From assembly GCA_037178625.1 (NCBI GenBank), contig CM074128.1:3906001-3970000 (forward strand): 64,000 bases of DNA. Direction: 5' to 3'. Numbering within the stretch: the first letter of the stretch is position 1; each line of letters opens with the position of its first letter. Below the pieces are notes generated by a model, which saw only the letters and a list, made by a program, of their open reading frames with translations, was not told the origin of the DNA and made no database searches. The DNA is from Skeletonema tropicum (Eukaryota; Bacillariophyta; Thalassiosirophyceae; Thalassiosirales; Thalassiosiraceae). The position numbers and the translations under genes are program-made. This document shows, piece after piece, positions 45,220-56,891 of this stretch.

Positions 45220-45330
45220 GTTGGTGTGATGCCTGGATAGGGGTGAAAAGGGAAATAACAATAGGAAACAAAATTGCTAAGAAATAAGTACTTAATAAGA
45301 TACTTTTGTGTTGTGATATGAGAGATACAT

Positions 45331-47964
45331 CTATGAAGAAGTTGTTGTAGTCAAATGACAGAGTAAGGAGAGGCGCTGAAACTGTTCGTCTGGACAACGG
45401 TCGCTCCATAATCTCCAGACGTAACATGGGCCTTCAGTGCCATTGAATTTGAAGTGATCTATGTTGTCCTTGCCAAACGTGCTGATAGCAATCGTTGCGA
45501 GTTCTCCTATACGTGCATTGCAGTCGTTATGGATCAGTTCGATTTCATGTTCTGTGAGACAACTTGCTTTCTTATGTAGAAACGATGACTCAATCTTTAG
45601 CAGTAATTTTGCCGCGTTGTTTATCGAGTCGAGCGACGTTGCTGTAGATGGATCTTTCAGCGTTGAAATAAGCTTAATATCCAATGATTCGTCATTGAAA
45701 TCTGCTGAGGACAAAATTTCTTTGATTGCTCGAAGACAAGTCTTGTTGGATTCCTTCTTCTGTGCTAATGAGTTTGCCACCGAATTGCTATGATTGTGTT
45801 TCCTGTGCCACACGCCAACAAAAGGTAAGCAGAGAATCGAGCGACAATCTTTCTCTAATAGCCTAAGCCAAAGATCATAGTCTTCAGCGTACTTGATTGA
45901 CTCGTCGTATCCTCTAATTTCTTCAATGGCAGACTTGCGAAATATGACCGCTGGGTGTGTTATGGTACATGTGAACAGCATCGTCCAAGACATGAATCCC
46001 TGGATCGAGTAACTGATAGAGACGTCCTAACAATGTGACAATGATTATTGTTTGGAGCAAATGAATGGTATGGAAGGATAGGGCTAGTTGCTCTCGTTTC
46101 TGTAATCTTTCGTAGAAAAGATCACGGCAGAAGCTCCAACTACATTTACGGACGGATTGCCACGCATAAATCTGAGCTGGGAAATGAGCCTTCCTGGTGC
46201 CGAAATGTCATCAGAGTCCATCCTTGCTACTAGCTCGGATTTACAATGTTCCAAACCTGTGTTCAAAGCACTCGCAACACCAGGACTCCTCGAAGAAATT
46301 ATATCGATTCCGATTGAAATAGTTGATGGCATATGCTGATGTTTTTGTTGTTGCGGATACTCTTGATCCAGAGTGGTTTGTCCCAAACGATGATCAAGCA
46401 CCGTTAACAAAATATTTGGGTAAGAGGCAAGCAGTGTCTTGCAAGTTTGTATCATTGCATCAATGCTTCCATCAACGCACCTATCATCCACGATCACAAT
46501 CTGCGTTGAAGAAAGGATCGATTGTGGCCCTCTTGGCATTTCATCGAGTGGTTGACGCAATGCATCTACACATTGCATGATGATGGATGCGATTGAATGA
46601 GAAGCAAAGTTTACTCCACTATGAACAGGTATCAAGACACTAACATCAGGAGCGAGTTCTCGTACCTCTGGCGAATGCGAGACATTGAGATGATCGCGTA
46701 GGAACAGATCACCTATATGTGAGCAGTTGTATGGTGTCGACTGGTACCTCTCTAGATCAAGATCGTGGCCGCTTCGAAGAAGTTTCAAAAGAGCTGATGG
46801 ATCTGTGGGGTCAGTGGCATTATTCTCATCGACGCTTGTGGTACTGTATGTGACCCGTCCTTCACCTGAGCCAGCGATCGGTGCGTGGCAGACATTCTGC
46901 ACTCGATTGACAGCAAGGACAACCATGAGAGGTCGACTAGGCAAAGCAGACAGAGATTTTCCAGCTGAAATCAATTCGTCATCAAGTGCAAGAACAGCCT
47001 TATGGCCTCTAAGTTCGAACGTGTTCGGGTGCGACAAACCATTTTGATTGTGGCATTCTTTATCCTCTGCCCGAATTTGTTTCAGTATCACTTGCACATC
47101 TTCACATCGATACACACCCCCACTCAAATCGAAGGGGTAGTTCCATTCAATAGAACCACTCTTTGTTTTGTATAGATAGACACCATCGTGCTGCTTCGCG
47201 GATTCATATGTATCTGCATCAAATACATTGTTCAGATAAGGTACCAAGGAGTGATACTGCCAATCTCGTGGTGATGGACTGATACAATTACGTGTTTGAC
47301 ATCGCGATATTCCAGGATGCAATCTTGTTAGAAAGTTAAAGACACGGTCTTTTTGCTCATACTGAAAAGATCCAATTGCATGAGCTAGTACCACCTCAAG
47401 AGATTCGAGGAGTACGCAATCATCTGTCAAGAACATGACATATGAAGGCGCATGGTTTGCATCATTAGCATCATTATTTGCGTTCAATGCACACTCCAAC
47501 AAGAAGGAAAACGTCTTGTTCTCCATGTTATCGGAAATTGAAGCATGATCTCGACACATCCATTCTCCCTCATAAAGGAAGCACATCTTGATAGGAGTAT
47601 CCGCTTGACAATAGGTCTCCTTGACTTGATTGTATCCCTCCACGAAATCCAAAGTTGTGGCTCGGCAGATGATGTATATTTCTACACGCTGAACGAAAAT
47701 GGCGTCATTATCATCTAACGAAGTACCATCAAGTGGAAGTCTCATTGATCGCAACAGCTGTTGCAGCTGCCATGGTCGATCTTTGCTAAATATCACCACA
47801 CGAGTAGACGGCAGTACATCGAACTCATCATTATTATTTTTCGACATCGATGGAGCGAGTGGTGGTAGCGGAGGAGCAGCAGATGATGCAACATTGACAG
47901 CATCGTCCGAAGAAGGCCCGAGAAAGGAGGAGATTAGGCCGATAAAATCAGTCTCCTCCGCCAT
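45331..47964 (-). CDS. Two-domain glycosyltransferase (C-terminal GT2, B3GNTL1-like)
   Basis: About 876 residues. The N-terminal half (VVIFSKDRPWQLQQLLRSMR, later FLTDDCVLLESL) looks like one GT-A-type module. The C-terminal half is a typical GT2 domain: VSVLIPVHSGVN, IVIVDDRCVDGS, ARMDSDD, then TMLFTCTITHPAVIFRKSAI and GYDES-KYAEDYDLWLRL. The frame breaks between 46086 and 46000. Three +1 skips (46086, 46007, 46000) restore a contiguous HIVRTSLSVTDPGFMSW-type segment, which resembles B3GNTL1 relatives. An intron ending at the TTAG before 46026 is a weaker alternative because no good donor is present. Donor sugar and acceptor are unknown. Confidence 0.8.
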
Positions 47965-48459
47965 TATTAGTGTCTATTGCTTGAATAACTCCTCATCGAC
48001 ACCACACTACACCACAGCCACAACATTGATGTGCAAGTTGCAACTCAGAATGGAAATGGAAAGGAGAGCGAGAGCGAGAGCGAGAGCGAGGTGCGGTGCG
48101 AGGTGCGAGGTGCGAGGTGCGAGGTGGGCGGGGCGCGGGGCAGGGGGGGCGGGGGGTTGTCGGGGGGCGAATGAGGGGGAAGTAGGGGCGAAGTAGGGGC
48201 TAAGTTGGGGCTTGGGGCTTGGGGCTTGGGGCTTGGGGCTTGGGGCTTGGGGCTTGGGGCTATTCGCCCCCCGCCCCTCACTTCTACTCCATCGTTGCGA
48301 AGTGCAGTTGGACAGGGTAACACCGGGGCGGGAGAAAAGATACCATTCTGATTGATCGTCGATGTCGAGTTCGCTCGCTCGGCGTTCGGCGTTCAAACTT
48401 ATCATGAGGTATAGGCTTCATGTTCATGACCTACAAATAATAGTAGACAACATCGCATC
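47965..48459. promoter_or_regulatory. G-rich divergent promoter region
   Basis: 495 bases between the glycosyltransferase start (minus) and the MYND gene start (plus). From about 48060 to 48265 the plus strand is extremely G-rich: GAGAGC repeats, GTGCGAG repeats, long G runs, then eight copies of TTGGGGC. It should be able to form G-quadruplexes. Confidence 0.6.
48205..48260 (+). repeat. (TTGGGGC)8 heptamer tandem repeat
   Basis: Eight perfect copies of a 7-base unit within the G-rich divergent promoter. The G4 runs every seven bases fit a G-quadruplex pattern. It resembles ciliate telomere repeats but is internal and short, so it is not a telomere. Confidence 0.95.
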
Positions 48460-49171
48460 ATGCCGAGGGGAACTTGTTCGAACTGTGGCCGTGAAGCCTC
48501 CACACTTCTCCGATGCACGGGCAAGTGCGGCGGAGATGCCATGTATTGCAATAAGTCGTGTCAAAAGTCTGACTGGAAGAGGCACAAAAAGATATGCCCA
48601 GTAGGCGGCAACACGGCGCAAAAGCTGACGTTTGAAATGAGGACACCCTCCTAACCATCCATTCGCTAGACCTTGCCTGATGCTCCCGTCCGAGCCTGTT
48701 CGTCGTATGGATGGCTATGGGGGCTCTGGTATGACGATATTGTTCTCCGATCATCTGGGCATCGAACCACTCATTCCATATGCGAAGATGCTACTTTATT
48801 GCGATGGTGAGCAAGAGACTCGTGAGAACGCCAAGTATATGGGCGAGGGAAATTACGCCTACGAGTCACACGTGACCACCCCTGTCGATCCGAGCGTTAT
48901 GAAACTAAAGCCTGAAGAGGCTTGCTTCAATACGGAGAAATATGGTGATGCAATAAAGGCATTGTTGCGACACGGTATAATTGAAGACACTGGGAAGAAA
49001 GTTCAAATTGGTATGTATCCAGAAAAGTTCCCTATCTGTAGAATTCCACTGCTCCTCAAACGAATAATATTAATGAGGTACAGAGGACAGCAAAAGGAGA
49101 GAGAGGAAATGTTAGCAAGTATGGGATTCCAGACTATGCATCTCGGTGGAGGTGGAGCAAGATGTTCATGA
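48460..49171 (+). CDS. MYND zinc-finger protein
   Basis: A MYND finger occupies residues about 6-46: CSNCGREASTLLRCTGKC, then MYCNKSCQKSDWKRHKKIC, with the usual Cys/His spacing. MYND fingers bind proline-rich partners and occur in methyltransferases and transcription cofactors. No SET domain is visible here. The finger frame stops at 48652-48654. Skipping one base at about 48643 continues into a frame that stays open to 49171 (RHPPNHPFARP, then MLPSEPVRRMDGYGGSG), giving 236 residues. The C-terminal part (YGDAIKALLRHGIIEDTGKK) is unfamiliar but typical of diatom MYND proteins. If the skip is not real, the product is a 64-residue finger. Confidence 0.75.
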
Positions 49172-49486
49172 AAGATTTGATTGCCTGCCCTACCTATAGA
49201 GCATCTCGCATCCTCTACTTGAATCAGAAAAAAATATGACACTGAATTAGCGAAATTAGCTGGGAAATGACTGATATATAGCTTCATATTATTAACTAAC
49301 TGTATTTGTTTTCATGCTGTTATCCGTGAGTAAAGTACAACTAGTTCCTACTTATACATAGTCTTGTCCTCCATCCCTGGATCTTTTTCATTCTCTATCT
49401 ACACCAATCACATCAATACTTATACGACGTCCCATTTACAGTTTGTTTACGTGAGCAGCACATCCCCCCCTTTCCATGCCTTCTCG
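49172..49486. other. Convergent intergenic region
   Basis: About 315 bases between two convergent genes. Nothing beyond 3' flanks is visible. Confidence 0.4.
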
Positions 49487-50183
49487 CTATACGGACGAGA
49501 CGAGTAACATGAAGATGACACCAGCAACGAATAAAGACAGTGAGCCAAGCACCGACCAAATCCCTACCGGTCCAAGTTTACAATGAGAGTAGGCTGGATT
49601 GCACAATGGTGATTCATACCCCGAAGCGGTCGATTTTGGATGGTAGTTTAGTAGTGAAAATGTCGCTACCATTTGAAATATTCCACCCATCATAAGCAAG
49701 CACTCCCGCAAGCGCAGATGATCTGATTGTAGTTAATGGATCGACATATTCAGGAATCAATCGCCCGAAAATGATTTCCGGTTGAAATCGTACTTCCACT
49801 ATGCATATCATTAGAGCAAAGATTGACGTAAACACAGCCGAAGGTGATACGATTGAATATGCTTGTAGAGTTTTATCTTCGGGAAAGAAGCCATCTAGAT
49901 TGATCTCTTTGTGGACCTGTTGTCCGTATGGTGAACAGTAGTTTGTTACATGTGTGCCATTTGTCACTTTGTGTTCATACCGCCAAAATCCCAAGCCTTC
50001 AATTGTTAGCTGAACGCCTCCCTTATTGTAATCGATATCAATTAATGCGCAACTTGCCGCATGACCAAAGTGAGGACATGAAACCGAACAGTAATAGAAG
50101 AGCAAATGAAATTGCAACGCAGCGTTCACGGGTGACTTTGAAATGGCTACATCTGCTACTTCGTTTGTTATCATCATTGTCAT
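49487..50183 (-). CDS. Multi-pass membrane protein, tetraspan-like
   Basis: An unrecognised protein of 231 residues when one base (49694) is skipped. Without the skip the frame ends early after an unlikely Asp/Ser/Lys tail, and the C-terminal helices are lost. Helices are near residues 110-130 (VFTSIFALMICIVEV), 150-175 (SSALAGVLA then MMGGIFQMVATFSLLNY) and 205-230 (GIWSVLGSLSLFVAGVIFML). A cysteine-containing loop (PLCNPAYSHC) lies between the last two. The layout is like small diatom tetraspan-type proteins of unknown function. The N-terminal first helix is weak, so the 5' end may be wrong. Confidence 0.6.
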
Positions 50184-50403
50184 TATTTGGTGTTCAGTAG
50201 CTGAGAGACGATTTCTTCATCTATATCCACATCACTAAGTAGCGGTAAAGCCAGCTGCGATTCCTCCATACTATAGTCTGAGTATTGCTGAGATAGGGGT
50301 GAATAATGATGTTTACAGATGCCTATCGGGGAGGAGTTACGGTGCTATATGGCATGGCAATAGCATGGTTGATGGTTGCCACTTGTGTTTTTGAGTAGAG
50401 AGA

Positions 50404-50464
50404 ATTTGGCGCCAAGATGCTTTATGTCGCGGTCTTTTTCCGCGCTCGCCTTTCGCGGAAAAAA
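50404..50464. promoter_or_regulatory. E2F-like site and perfect inverted repeat
   Basis: Within the 436-base divergent region (50184-50619), TTTGGCGCCAA at 50405-50415 matches the palindromic E2F/DP consensus. TTTTTCCGCG at 50435-50444 and CGCGGAAAAA at 50454-50463 form a perfect 10-base inverted repeat that again contains E2F-like TTCCGCG cores. Cell-cycle control of one or both flanking genes is inference. Confidence 0.55.
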
Positions 50465-50619
50465 AGTCCGCCAACCGCCGCCAACCGCCAACTCATTTCC
50501 ATGCATTTCGATGAAGAAGCGCTGGATGGGGCGATGAGCTCAACCTACATGATAAAAAGGATCTGCTTCGGTACAACGTACGGATTACGGGGGGAAGATT
50601 CTCTAATCAACTTAGCAGA

Positions 50620-51355
50620 ATGAGCATGATGCATCGTACGCAACTACTCCGTCATCATCGCCTATGCTCACTGCATCGACTGCAGATCAAGAAGCAGCCA
50701 ATGTTTGCTCTATTCTCCTCTTCATCATCATCTACACCAAAATCCAAAGAGAAGTGAGTATCATCTAATTTTTTGCGAGCATTACATAGCTGCACGCACA
50801 TACACACAACACTAACTTACTCTCGAGTATTGCAGGACGTGGGAGAGATCAGCCAAACTCGTCAAAAATACCGACGCTGTCAATAACCCATACCTTGATA
50901 AGATACGAAGTGAAACTGTCGATCCAGCACTACAAATAAAAACTATCGAAGATGAGCTGTGTGGAGCCATTGGGAAGGCATTGGGAAAACAGGGCGACAA
51001 GATATTAAATGCAATAAGAGAAATGAAAGAACACAAATTGAGATATGAGCAATCTATATCGGAAGAATCGTTTCATGATGCAATAGATTTTGGTCAAAGA
51101 TACAATGATGCTAGAGAACGGGCCATCACAGCTCGCTGGGAACTTCTGGTACATCGACAAGCCGTTGGATTTACGATAGGGAACAATTCGTATGTACATA
51201 ATGTATTTCCTATCCCTGATGCACTGAAAATCGATGATCTAATGCCAAATGATGACACTATGCAACAAACGAAACCTTCAGAAACAGTCAAACCCAAGAA
51301 AGAGAAGTTTGGGGATCAGCTGGATTGGTGGCAGAGAATAGGTCGGTGGAAGTAA
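50620..51355 (+). CDS. Putative mitochondrial protein of unknown function
   Basis: Two exons, 50620-50753 and 50836-51355, split by an 82 bp GT-AG intron, encode 217 residues with a clean frame. The N-terminus (MSMMHRTQLLRHHRLCSLHR) is basic with Arg/His/Leu/Ser and no acids, suggesting a mitochondrial presequence. The rest is charged and helical (NNPYLDKIRSETVDPALQIK, GKALGKQGDKILNAIREMKE, YNDARERAITARWELLVHRQ) and ends with FGDQLDWWQRIGRWK. I do not recognise the family. It is the only gene downstream of 36 kb that needs no frame correction. Confidence 0.75.
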
Positions 51356-51709
51356 CATTGAATACATAGACAAGTAGAAAAAGCGCAATCAATAAACTCT
51401 TCAACCCATTACAAAATAAAATATTGATTTTACATTTATAGAGCGCAGCAAGCTGATCACTGCCATAGGGAACAGTATTCGATGGCTTCGGAAGAGTGCC
51501 CATTGCCCAATAATCAATGCAGGGTATCTGACTAACAGGAATATCAGAGCGTACAGTGACGATCGTAGTCTATCATTTGTAAATAATAAATTACAAGCTA
51601 CACAGTTTTTATGATTATCACCGAGGAGTTTGAACCCCGATCTATCAATTTACGTTTGATTGATTTGGACATAAAGCTAATATTTCATATCTAAATTGGA
51701 AAATTGGTC
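51356..51709. other. Convergent intergenic region
   Basis: About 350 bases between two convergent genes. The minus strand near 51628-51645 has a short tRNA box-B-like string (GGTTCAAACTCC), but no cloverleaf can be built around it. Nothing else is visible. Confidence 0.5.
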
Positions 51710-53849
51710 TCAAGGTGAACGTGGTGATAATGCTTCCCGCTCTCGTTGCTTTGCTCTAATTTCTTCCAACTGCTCTAGAATGGACCTCTTTGGCCCATCA
51801 TCAGATGATGTTTTTCGAGACGACAATAAACTGTCAAGAGTGCGAGGAGATAGCGGCTTTGCTTTTGAGGAAGGAGTCTTCGTTGATATAGGACTCTTAA
51901 TCACAGGCAACGAAGTATCTATCTTCATCTCGGGCAATCCTGCCTTTTTCGTATTCTTTGGACTCAAAGCCTTTGATGCGATATTAACCACAGGCAACGA
52001 AGTATCTAACTTCTTCATTTCGGGCAATGCTGTATTCGTCGTATTCTTTGGACTAATAGCCTTTGCTGCAATCTTATCCATGTGACTCATAGCCCTTGAT
52101 GCGATATTATCCGTGACTTTCACCTCGGCAACTTGAACCTTTTCCGCGACTTTCCTCTCAGCTTTTTGCGTTTCCAACCAAGCACGTGTCGACTTGATTA
52201 GCTTATCCATTTCTTCAACTTTGCTCATCGTTCCCGATGCATTCCCTTGTTTCTCTACAGGGGCATCTTCCGCCTTATCTTCCTTGTCGGTATGTTTGTC
52301 TTGCACTGTGCGAGCGTTTCCATCGGTCTCATCAGTGTAATGTGTCGTTGGATACTTTGGTGCATTATGCAATGCAAGAGCAATCTTTCGTACAGATGGA
52401 GACAAGGCTGAATGACTCATTATTGTGGCTACCTTGTCCACGGCAGCTGACCTATGGACAGGAGACCTAGCATTCACAGGAGACCTAGAATCTTCTTCAG
52501 GAGGAATAATGCTTGAACCATAAGTTTTGGTGTTGACTGTAAGACGAGTAAACGCAGGCTTTGCTTTAGCAGAGCTTGTTTGCTCTTTGGCAGTCTTCTC
52601 GACAGCAACATTCCCGTCTTTGCCAACAACATTCCCGTCTTTGCCATCTAGTTGTGCACCAGTAGGAGCTTTACAATTAGATTGTTCGTCAACAGGGGTG
52701 TGTTCATTGGCCTGTCCGTCAATAGGAACGCTTTCATCGATCAGTTCATCACTAGGTTGGTCTTCAATGATCCTCTCATCAAAAGGAGTAGTGTCATCTG
52801 ACTGCTTATCCGGAGGAGTAGTATCAGCGGGCTGATCTGGAGAAGTGTTAGGCTGATCATCTGGAGGAATAAGTTCCTTGTTTGCGATCTCCTTCTCTTC
52901 GCCAGCTTTATCATTGTCGTTTTCATCATCATCGTCCATCAGAAGATTGCCACTAGGGCTACTTAGGACGTCGTTTCCGATATCGTCGTCATTTTCATCA
53001 TCATCGTCCATTAGAAGATTGCCACTAGGGCTACTTAGGACGTCGTTTCCGATATCGTCGTCAGATTCAATATCGGCTCCGTCATCATCGTTGGCGTCAT
53101 CATCGTTAACCTCAACATCGTTAGCATCATCATCGTTAGTGTCACCATCGTTAGTGTCACCATCGTTAGTGTCACCATCGTTTGCATCATCATTATTGTC
53201 AGCTGATTCAATGAGTCTCGATGTTTTCAATGAGATCGTTGTCTTCCCCGTCCACACCTGTTTCGTAGGTTCCAGTGGTGTCCATAGTCAAGGTGGCGCT
53301 GATAGTAGGGTTCTGATAGCGTTCACCGTAAGCCTCCTGAGTACATCCCATATACCTGAACAGTACTTCGATCGAAGCCTCAGACTCATCATCAGCAATG
53401 TCATCGATAAGAGCTCTTTTGGGAGTTTGTGGCTTGGGCTTGGGCTTCGTTTTTTTCGCCTTGGTCTTGGAGAGTTTCAGAAGACTCTTTCCGGCAACGT
53501 CCTCCTCTTCAGCAGGCATCTCAAGAGATGAAGAACCGCTTGTTGGTGAGGCCACAACAATTGCATCTTCTTCTTGACCTTTTTTCGTTCCTTTTCCATT
53601 TTTTGCTACTTCTTTACCTCGGGTCTTGACGGCACCTACGCCTGTAGCTTCTCTCTTCTCATCCTCATGAGATACCTTGTCGTTCTTATCGAGCCGTTCA
53701 TCAACGATATCAGATAATTCATTATTATCTTTTCCTCCCTTCTTCCAACGCTTGGGTGTCAGGCAGGAGAAATTAAAAGAAGCTGGCTCCTCCTCGTCCG
53801 CAGCACCTTTTGTTCGTACCTCTGGGGGGTCAGAATCAAAGAATACCAT
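51710..53849 (-). CDS. Acidic, largely disordered protein
   Basis: 712 residues when one base (53213) is skipped to join two long frames that meet at the sequence ENIET|IESADNN. I do not recognise the family. The N-terminal 210 residues are Lys/Glu/Ser-rich with a more ordered patch (ASIEVLFRYMGCTQEAYGER). The middle is strongly acidic, with repeated DTNDG units, two near-identical 24-residue blocks (GNDVLSSPSGNLLMDDDDEN) and many Thr/Pro/Asp repeats. The C-terminus has Lys/Ala/Ser-rich repeats (IASKALSPKNTKKAGLPEMK). There is no membrane segment. A scaffold or nuclear role is only a guess. Confidence 0.7.
52921..53064 (-). repeat. 72 bp tandem duplication in an acidic coding region
   Basis: Two nearly identical in-frame 72-base copies encode the GNDVLSSPSGNLLMDDDDEN block. 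The near identity suggests a recent duplication. Confidence 0.85.
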
Positions 53850-54396
53850 GTTGTTCTTTGGCTCGAGTATTAATAGTGCCTTCTTTCCCTCGCAAGTCTG
53901 CCACCTATTTACCTACAGGTAATCAATTCAATTTCAAAACTACTCAACGTAACGTCAATCAGCCCAGCACGTTCCGTGGTAAGTTGGCGTTGGCGCAGTT
54001 GGCCACTCATCTTGGTTGCGTTGGAGTACTCTTGTTTTCTTGGTTGAGGTAGAGTTTCAGTACATTGGCGATCGAAACGAGAAATGATTCGTGTACCTGT
54101 GATCCCTTGTGTATCCATGCCCATGTGTATCGTAAAGGCCCGTTTGAATGAGGGTCCCTAATAAAAACCGCGCGCACTCAATAAACGGTCCGACAAATTT
54201 TTGACAGAAGTCTTCTCATCCAGCCAATCAATATCACAGAAGCCACAACATGCCAAGTGCCAAGGTGTCAGTGACCAAATCAATTGCAAAGGATCCAGAA
54301 TGCAATCATCACGCTGCGAGCATAATAATTTGCAACAATAATAAAGAAGAGGAGGAATAAGCATATCAATATACAATAATCAGCATTCATCGCGCG
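53850..54396. other. Divergent intergenic region, acidic protein / acyl-CoA synthetase
   Basis: About 550 bases between two divergent starts, presumably both promoters. No specific element is recognised. Confidence 0.4.
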
Positions 54397-56684
54397 ATGA
54401 CATTACTGGCGTCTTCCTCCCGCGCCGCTTCCCGAATTGCAAGGCTTGCAGCTGCGTCTTCCAAAAAGAGCTTTCCATCCATCGCTGCAGCTGGTCAAAC
54501 TGCCAATGGACGCTTCTTCTTATCAGCAGAGACAACTTCATCATCTGGAACTCTCACACGCGAAGATGTGGTAGATTCGAATGGTCTACTTCAATTCACA
54601 ACGCTTCATGAAATGAATCACTTCGCGTCCGATTGCTTTCAAAGACAATCCTCTGTTTGGAACATACAAGGCGCCTGAAGTGGAGGAGAATGTTGTCAAG
54701 GACCAAGTGCAGGAAAAAGGGACGTTTGAGTGGATGACTTATGGAGAGTATGGTGAAATGGTTAGCAGATGTAGGACTGTGTTGAAAGATCTTGGTAAGT
54801 AATCAAGGCATCCGTGTCAGTGTCACATGCATGCATGCGTCAAATGTTCTTTGTAAATCGACTCACTCAACACTCATTTCCATCTATTCTTACAGGCATT
54901 CGGTCCACATTCCAAAATTGGTCTAATCTCAAATAACAGATGGGAATGGTGTGCACTTGCAGCGGCAGCCTACTCTCTCAACGCCGCGATTGTTCCCATG
55001 TACGAGTCCCAACTTCCCAAAGATTGGACGTACATTCTAAATGACAGTGAATGCTCTGCTCTCTTCTGTAGCACGGAAGAAATCTTCGTCAAAGCCATGA
55101 AGGAAGTGCTGCCCAACACACCTTCCGTGCAGAGTACTCTATGTTTCAATTCTCCCCGTGACGAGCCTCACTCTCTCGCGACGGCAATTGACCGTGCCGA
55201 GGGTATTGATACCCCAGTCATTCTTCCAACTCCAGAAGATCTTTCTGGTTTGATTTACACTTCTGGGACGACTGGCAAACCAAAAGGTGTCGAATTGACA
55301 CATGACAATTTTGTTAGCAATGTGTATGCAGTACGAACAATGGCAGATGATCCTCGTGACTTCATCCGTTCCTCGGATCGATCACTGGCATTTTTGCCCT
55401 GGGCGCATTCCTATGGCCAGACCTGCGAATTATGGTGTGCCATATCTCATGGAGGGTCCATGGGTATTTGCCGTGGAGTGCCACAAATCCTTGAAGATTT
55501 GGCCATGGTCAAACCCACTGTATTGTTCGCTGTGCCTACCTTGTACAAAAAGGTATATGATGGAGTGCAGAACTTGATTGGCACCAGTAGCCCTACAAAG
55601 CAAAAGCTAATGCGGGCAGCGTTGGAAATGGGACGAAAGAAGAAGGAATCGGGAGGCAACCTTGGCCTGGTGGATGGTCTCAAGCACAAAGTTCTTGACA
55701 CTCTCGTAACATCAAAGATTAGAGGGCGTTTTGGAGGCAACCTTCGTCATGGATTTGTCGCTGGTGCCGCATGTCCTAAGGAGATCATCGATTTCATGGA
55801 TGATATTGGAATTCCTATCTGTGAAGGATATGGGCTTACTGAAACAAGTCCAATAATCGCCATCAGTGCACCTTACGAAGGATCACGTAAATTGGGCAAT
55901 GTTGGCAAGCCAGTTGGGGGGGTAAATGTTGTCATAATGAATCCTGACACGCAGCAGCCAGTCGCACAAGGAGAAGAGGGCGAGATTTGCTGCTATGGAC
56001 GAAACGTCATGAAAGGATACTACCGAAATCCCGAGGCCACGGCTGAGGTTATTTCTGTTGCGCCTGATGGAGAGTCCAGATTGTGAGTTGTCCTCGCCCA
56101 TGTTCATGCATTTTTTATTTTTTGACGTTTCATCATTTCTCATCTCTTTGATTTTTCAACCATGTGTAGATTCCACACTGGAGACATGGGTAAACTTGAC
56201 GAGGATGGCTTTTTGTCCGTAACCGGACGTCTAAAGGAACAATACAAGCTTGAAAATGGAAAGTATGTTGTTCCAACTCCAATCGAAGAATCTATTGCAA
56301 TGAGTCGGTTCATCGCCCAAGTTGTAGTATGTGGAGCGAACCGACCTCACAATGTTGCTTTAATCGTGCCCGACTGGGTAGCTATTCGAGCAGCACTCGG
56401 AATTGCTGACGATATCGAGGAGGAAGCACTCGTGAATGATAAGAAAGTGAGAGGTCTGATTGATGAAGAGATCAAGATCAATTGCCATAAACTCAAGAAA
56501 TACGAGGTTCCACGCAGTTGGGCTTTTGTTGCACCTTTTACGGCCGCTAACTCCTATGCTGACACCGAAAATGAGCATTCGCCGCAATGTTGTCATCAAA
56601 CGCTACGAAGATATTATCAGCTACATGTATGATGGCGATGAAGCCTCTTTGGGCAATGCCCAGAATGAAAAGATCGCAGCGTGA
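54397..56684 (+). CDS. Long-chain acyl-CoA synthetase
   Basis: An AMP-forming ligase that activates fatty acids to acyl-CoA. Introns at 54795-54895 (101 bp) and 56083-56169 (87 bp) are GT-AG. With +1 skips at 54616, 54901 and 56555 the product is 698 residues, the usual LACS length. The ATP/AMP motif YTSGTTGKPKG starts near residue 253. GYGLTETSP, GEICCYGRNVMKGYY, HTGDMGKLDEDGFLSVTGR and LENGKYVVPTPIE follow in the canonical order. The first 45 residues are Ser/Ala/Arg-rich without acids, which suggests mitochondrial or other organellar import. Each skip joins family-contiguous segments, such as GI|GPHSKIGLISNNRWEW. It converges with the topoisomerase gene, with 207 bases between stops. Confidence 0.92.
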
Positions 56685-56891
56685 AGGAAACGACTTCCCT
56701 TGCTTTTTGTTTGTGTGATGATGACTGAACAGCTACAACATCATTTGGTCACACGTTTTGCTATATTATCCGTCCAACGATACCTGTAACAATAATTTGC
56801 TAGCTTGAAATCAATTAAATGCTATTCTTGTTATAAAAGTTGTACGCTGTCTACATGAAACTTTTGTCCAACAACGTGATACACACAATCA

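Noticed and set aside
48205..48260. Telomeric repeat
   Set aside because: TTGGGGC x8 resembles telomere repeats but is internal, short and flanked by genes.
51628..51645. tRNA gene on the minus strand
   Set aside because: Only a box-B-like GGTTCAAACTCC is present. The T stem pairs poorly and no D arm, anticodon arm or acceptor stem can be built.
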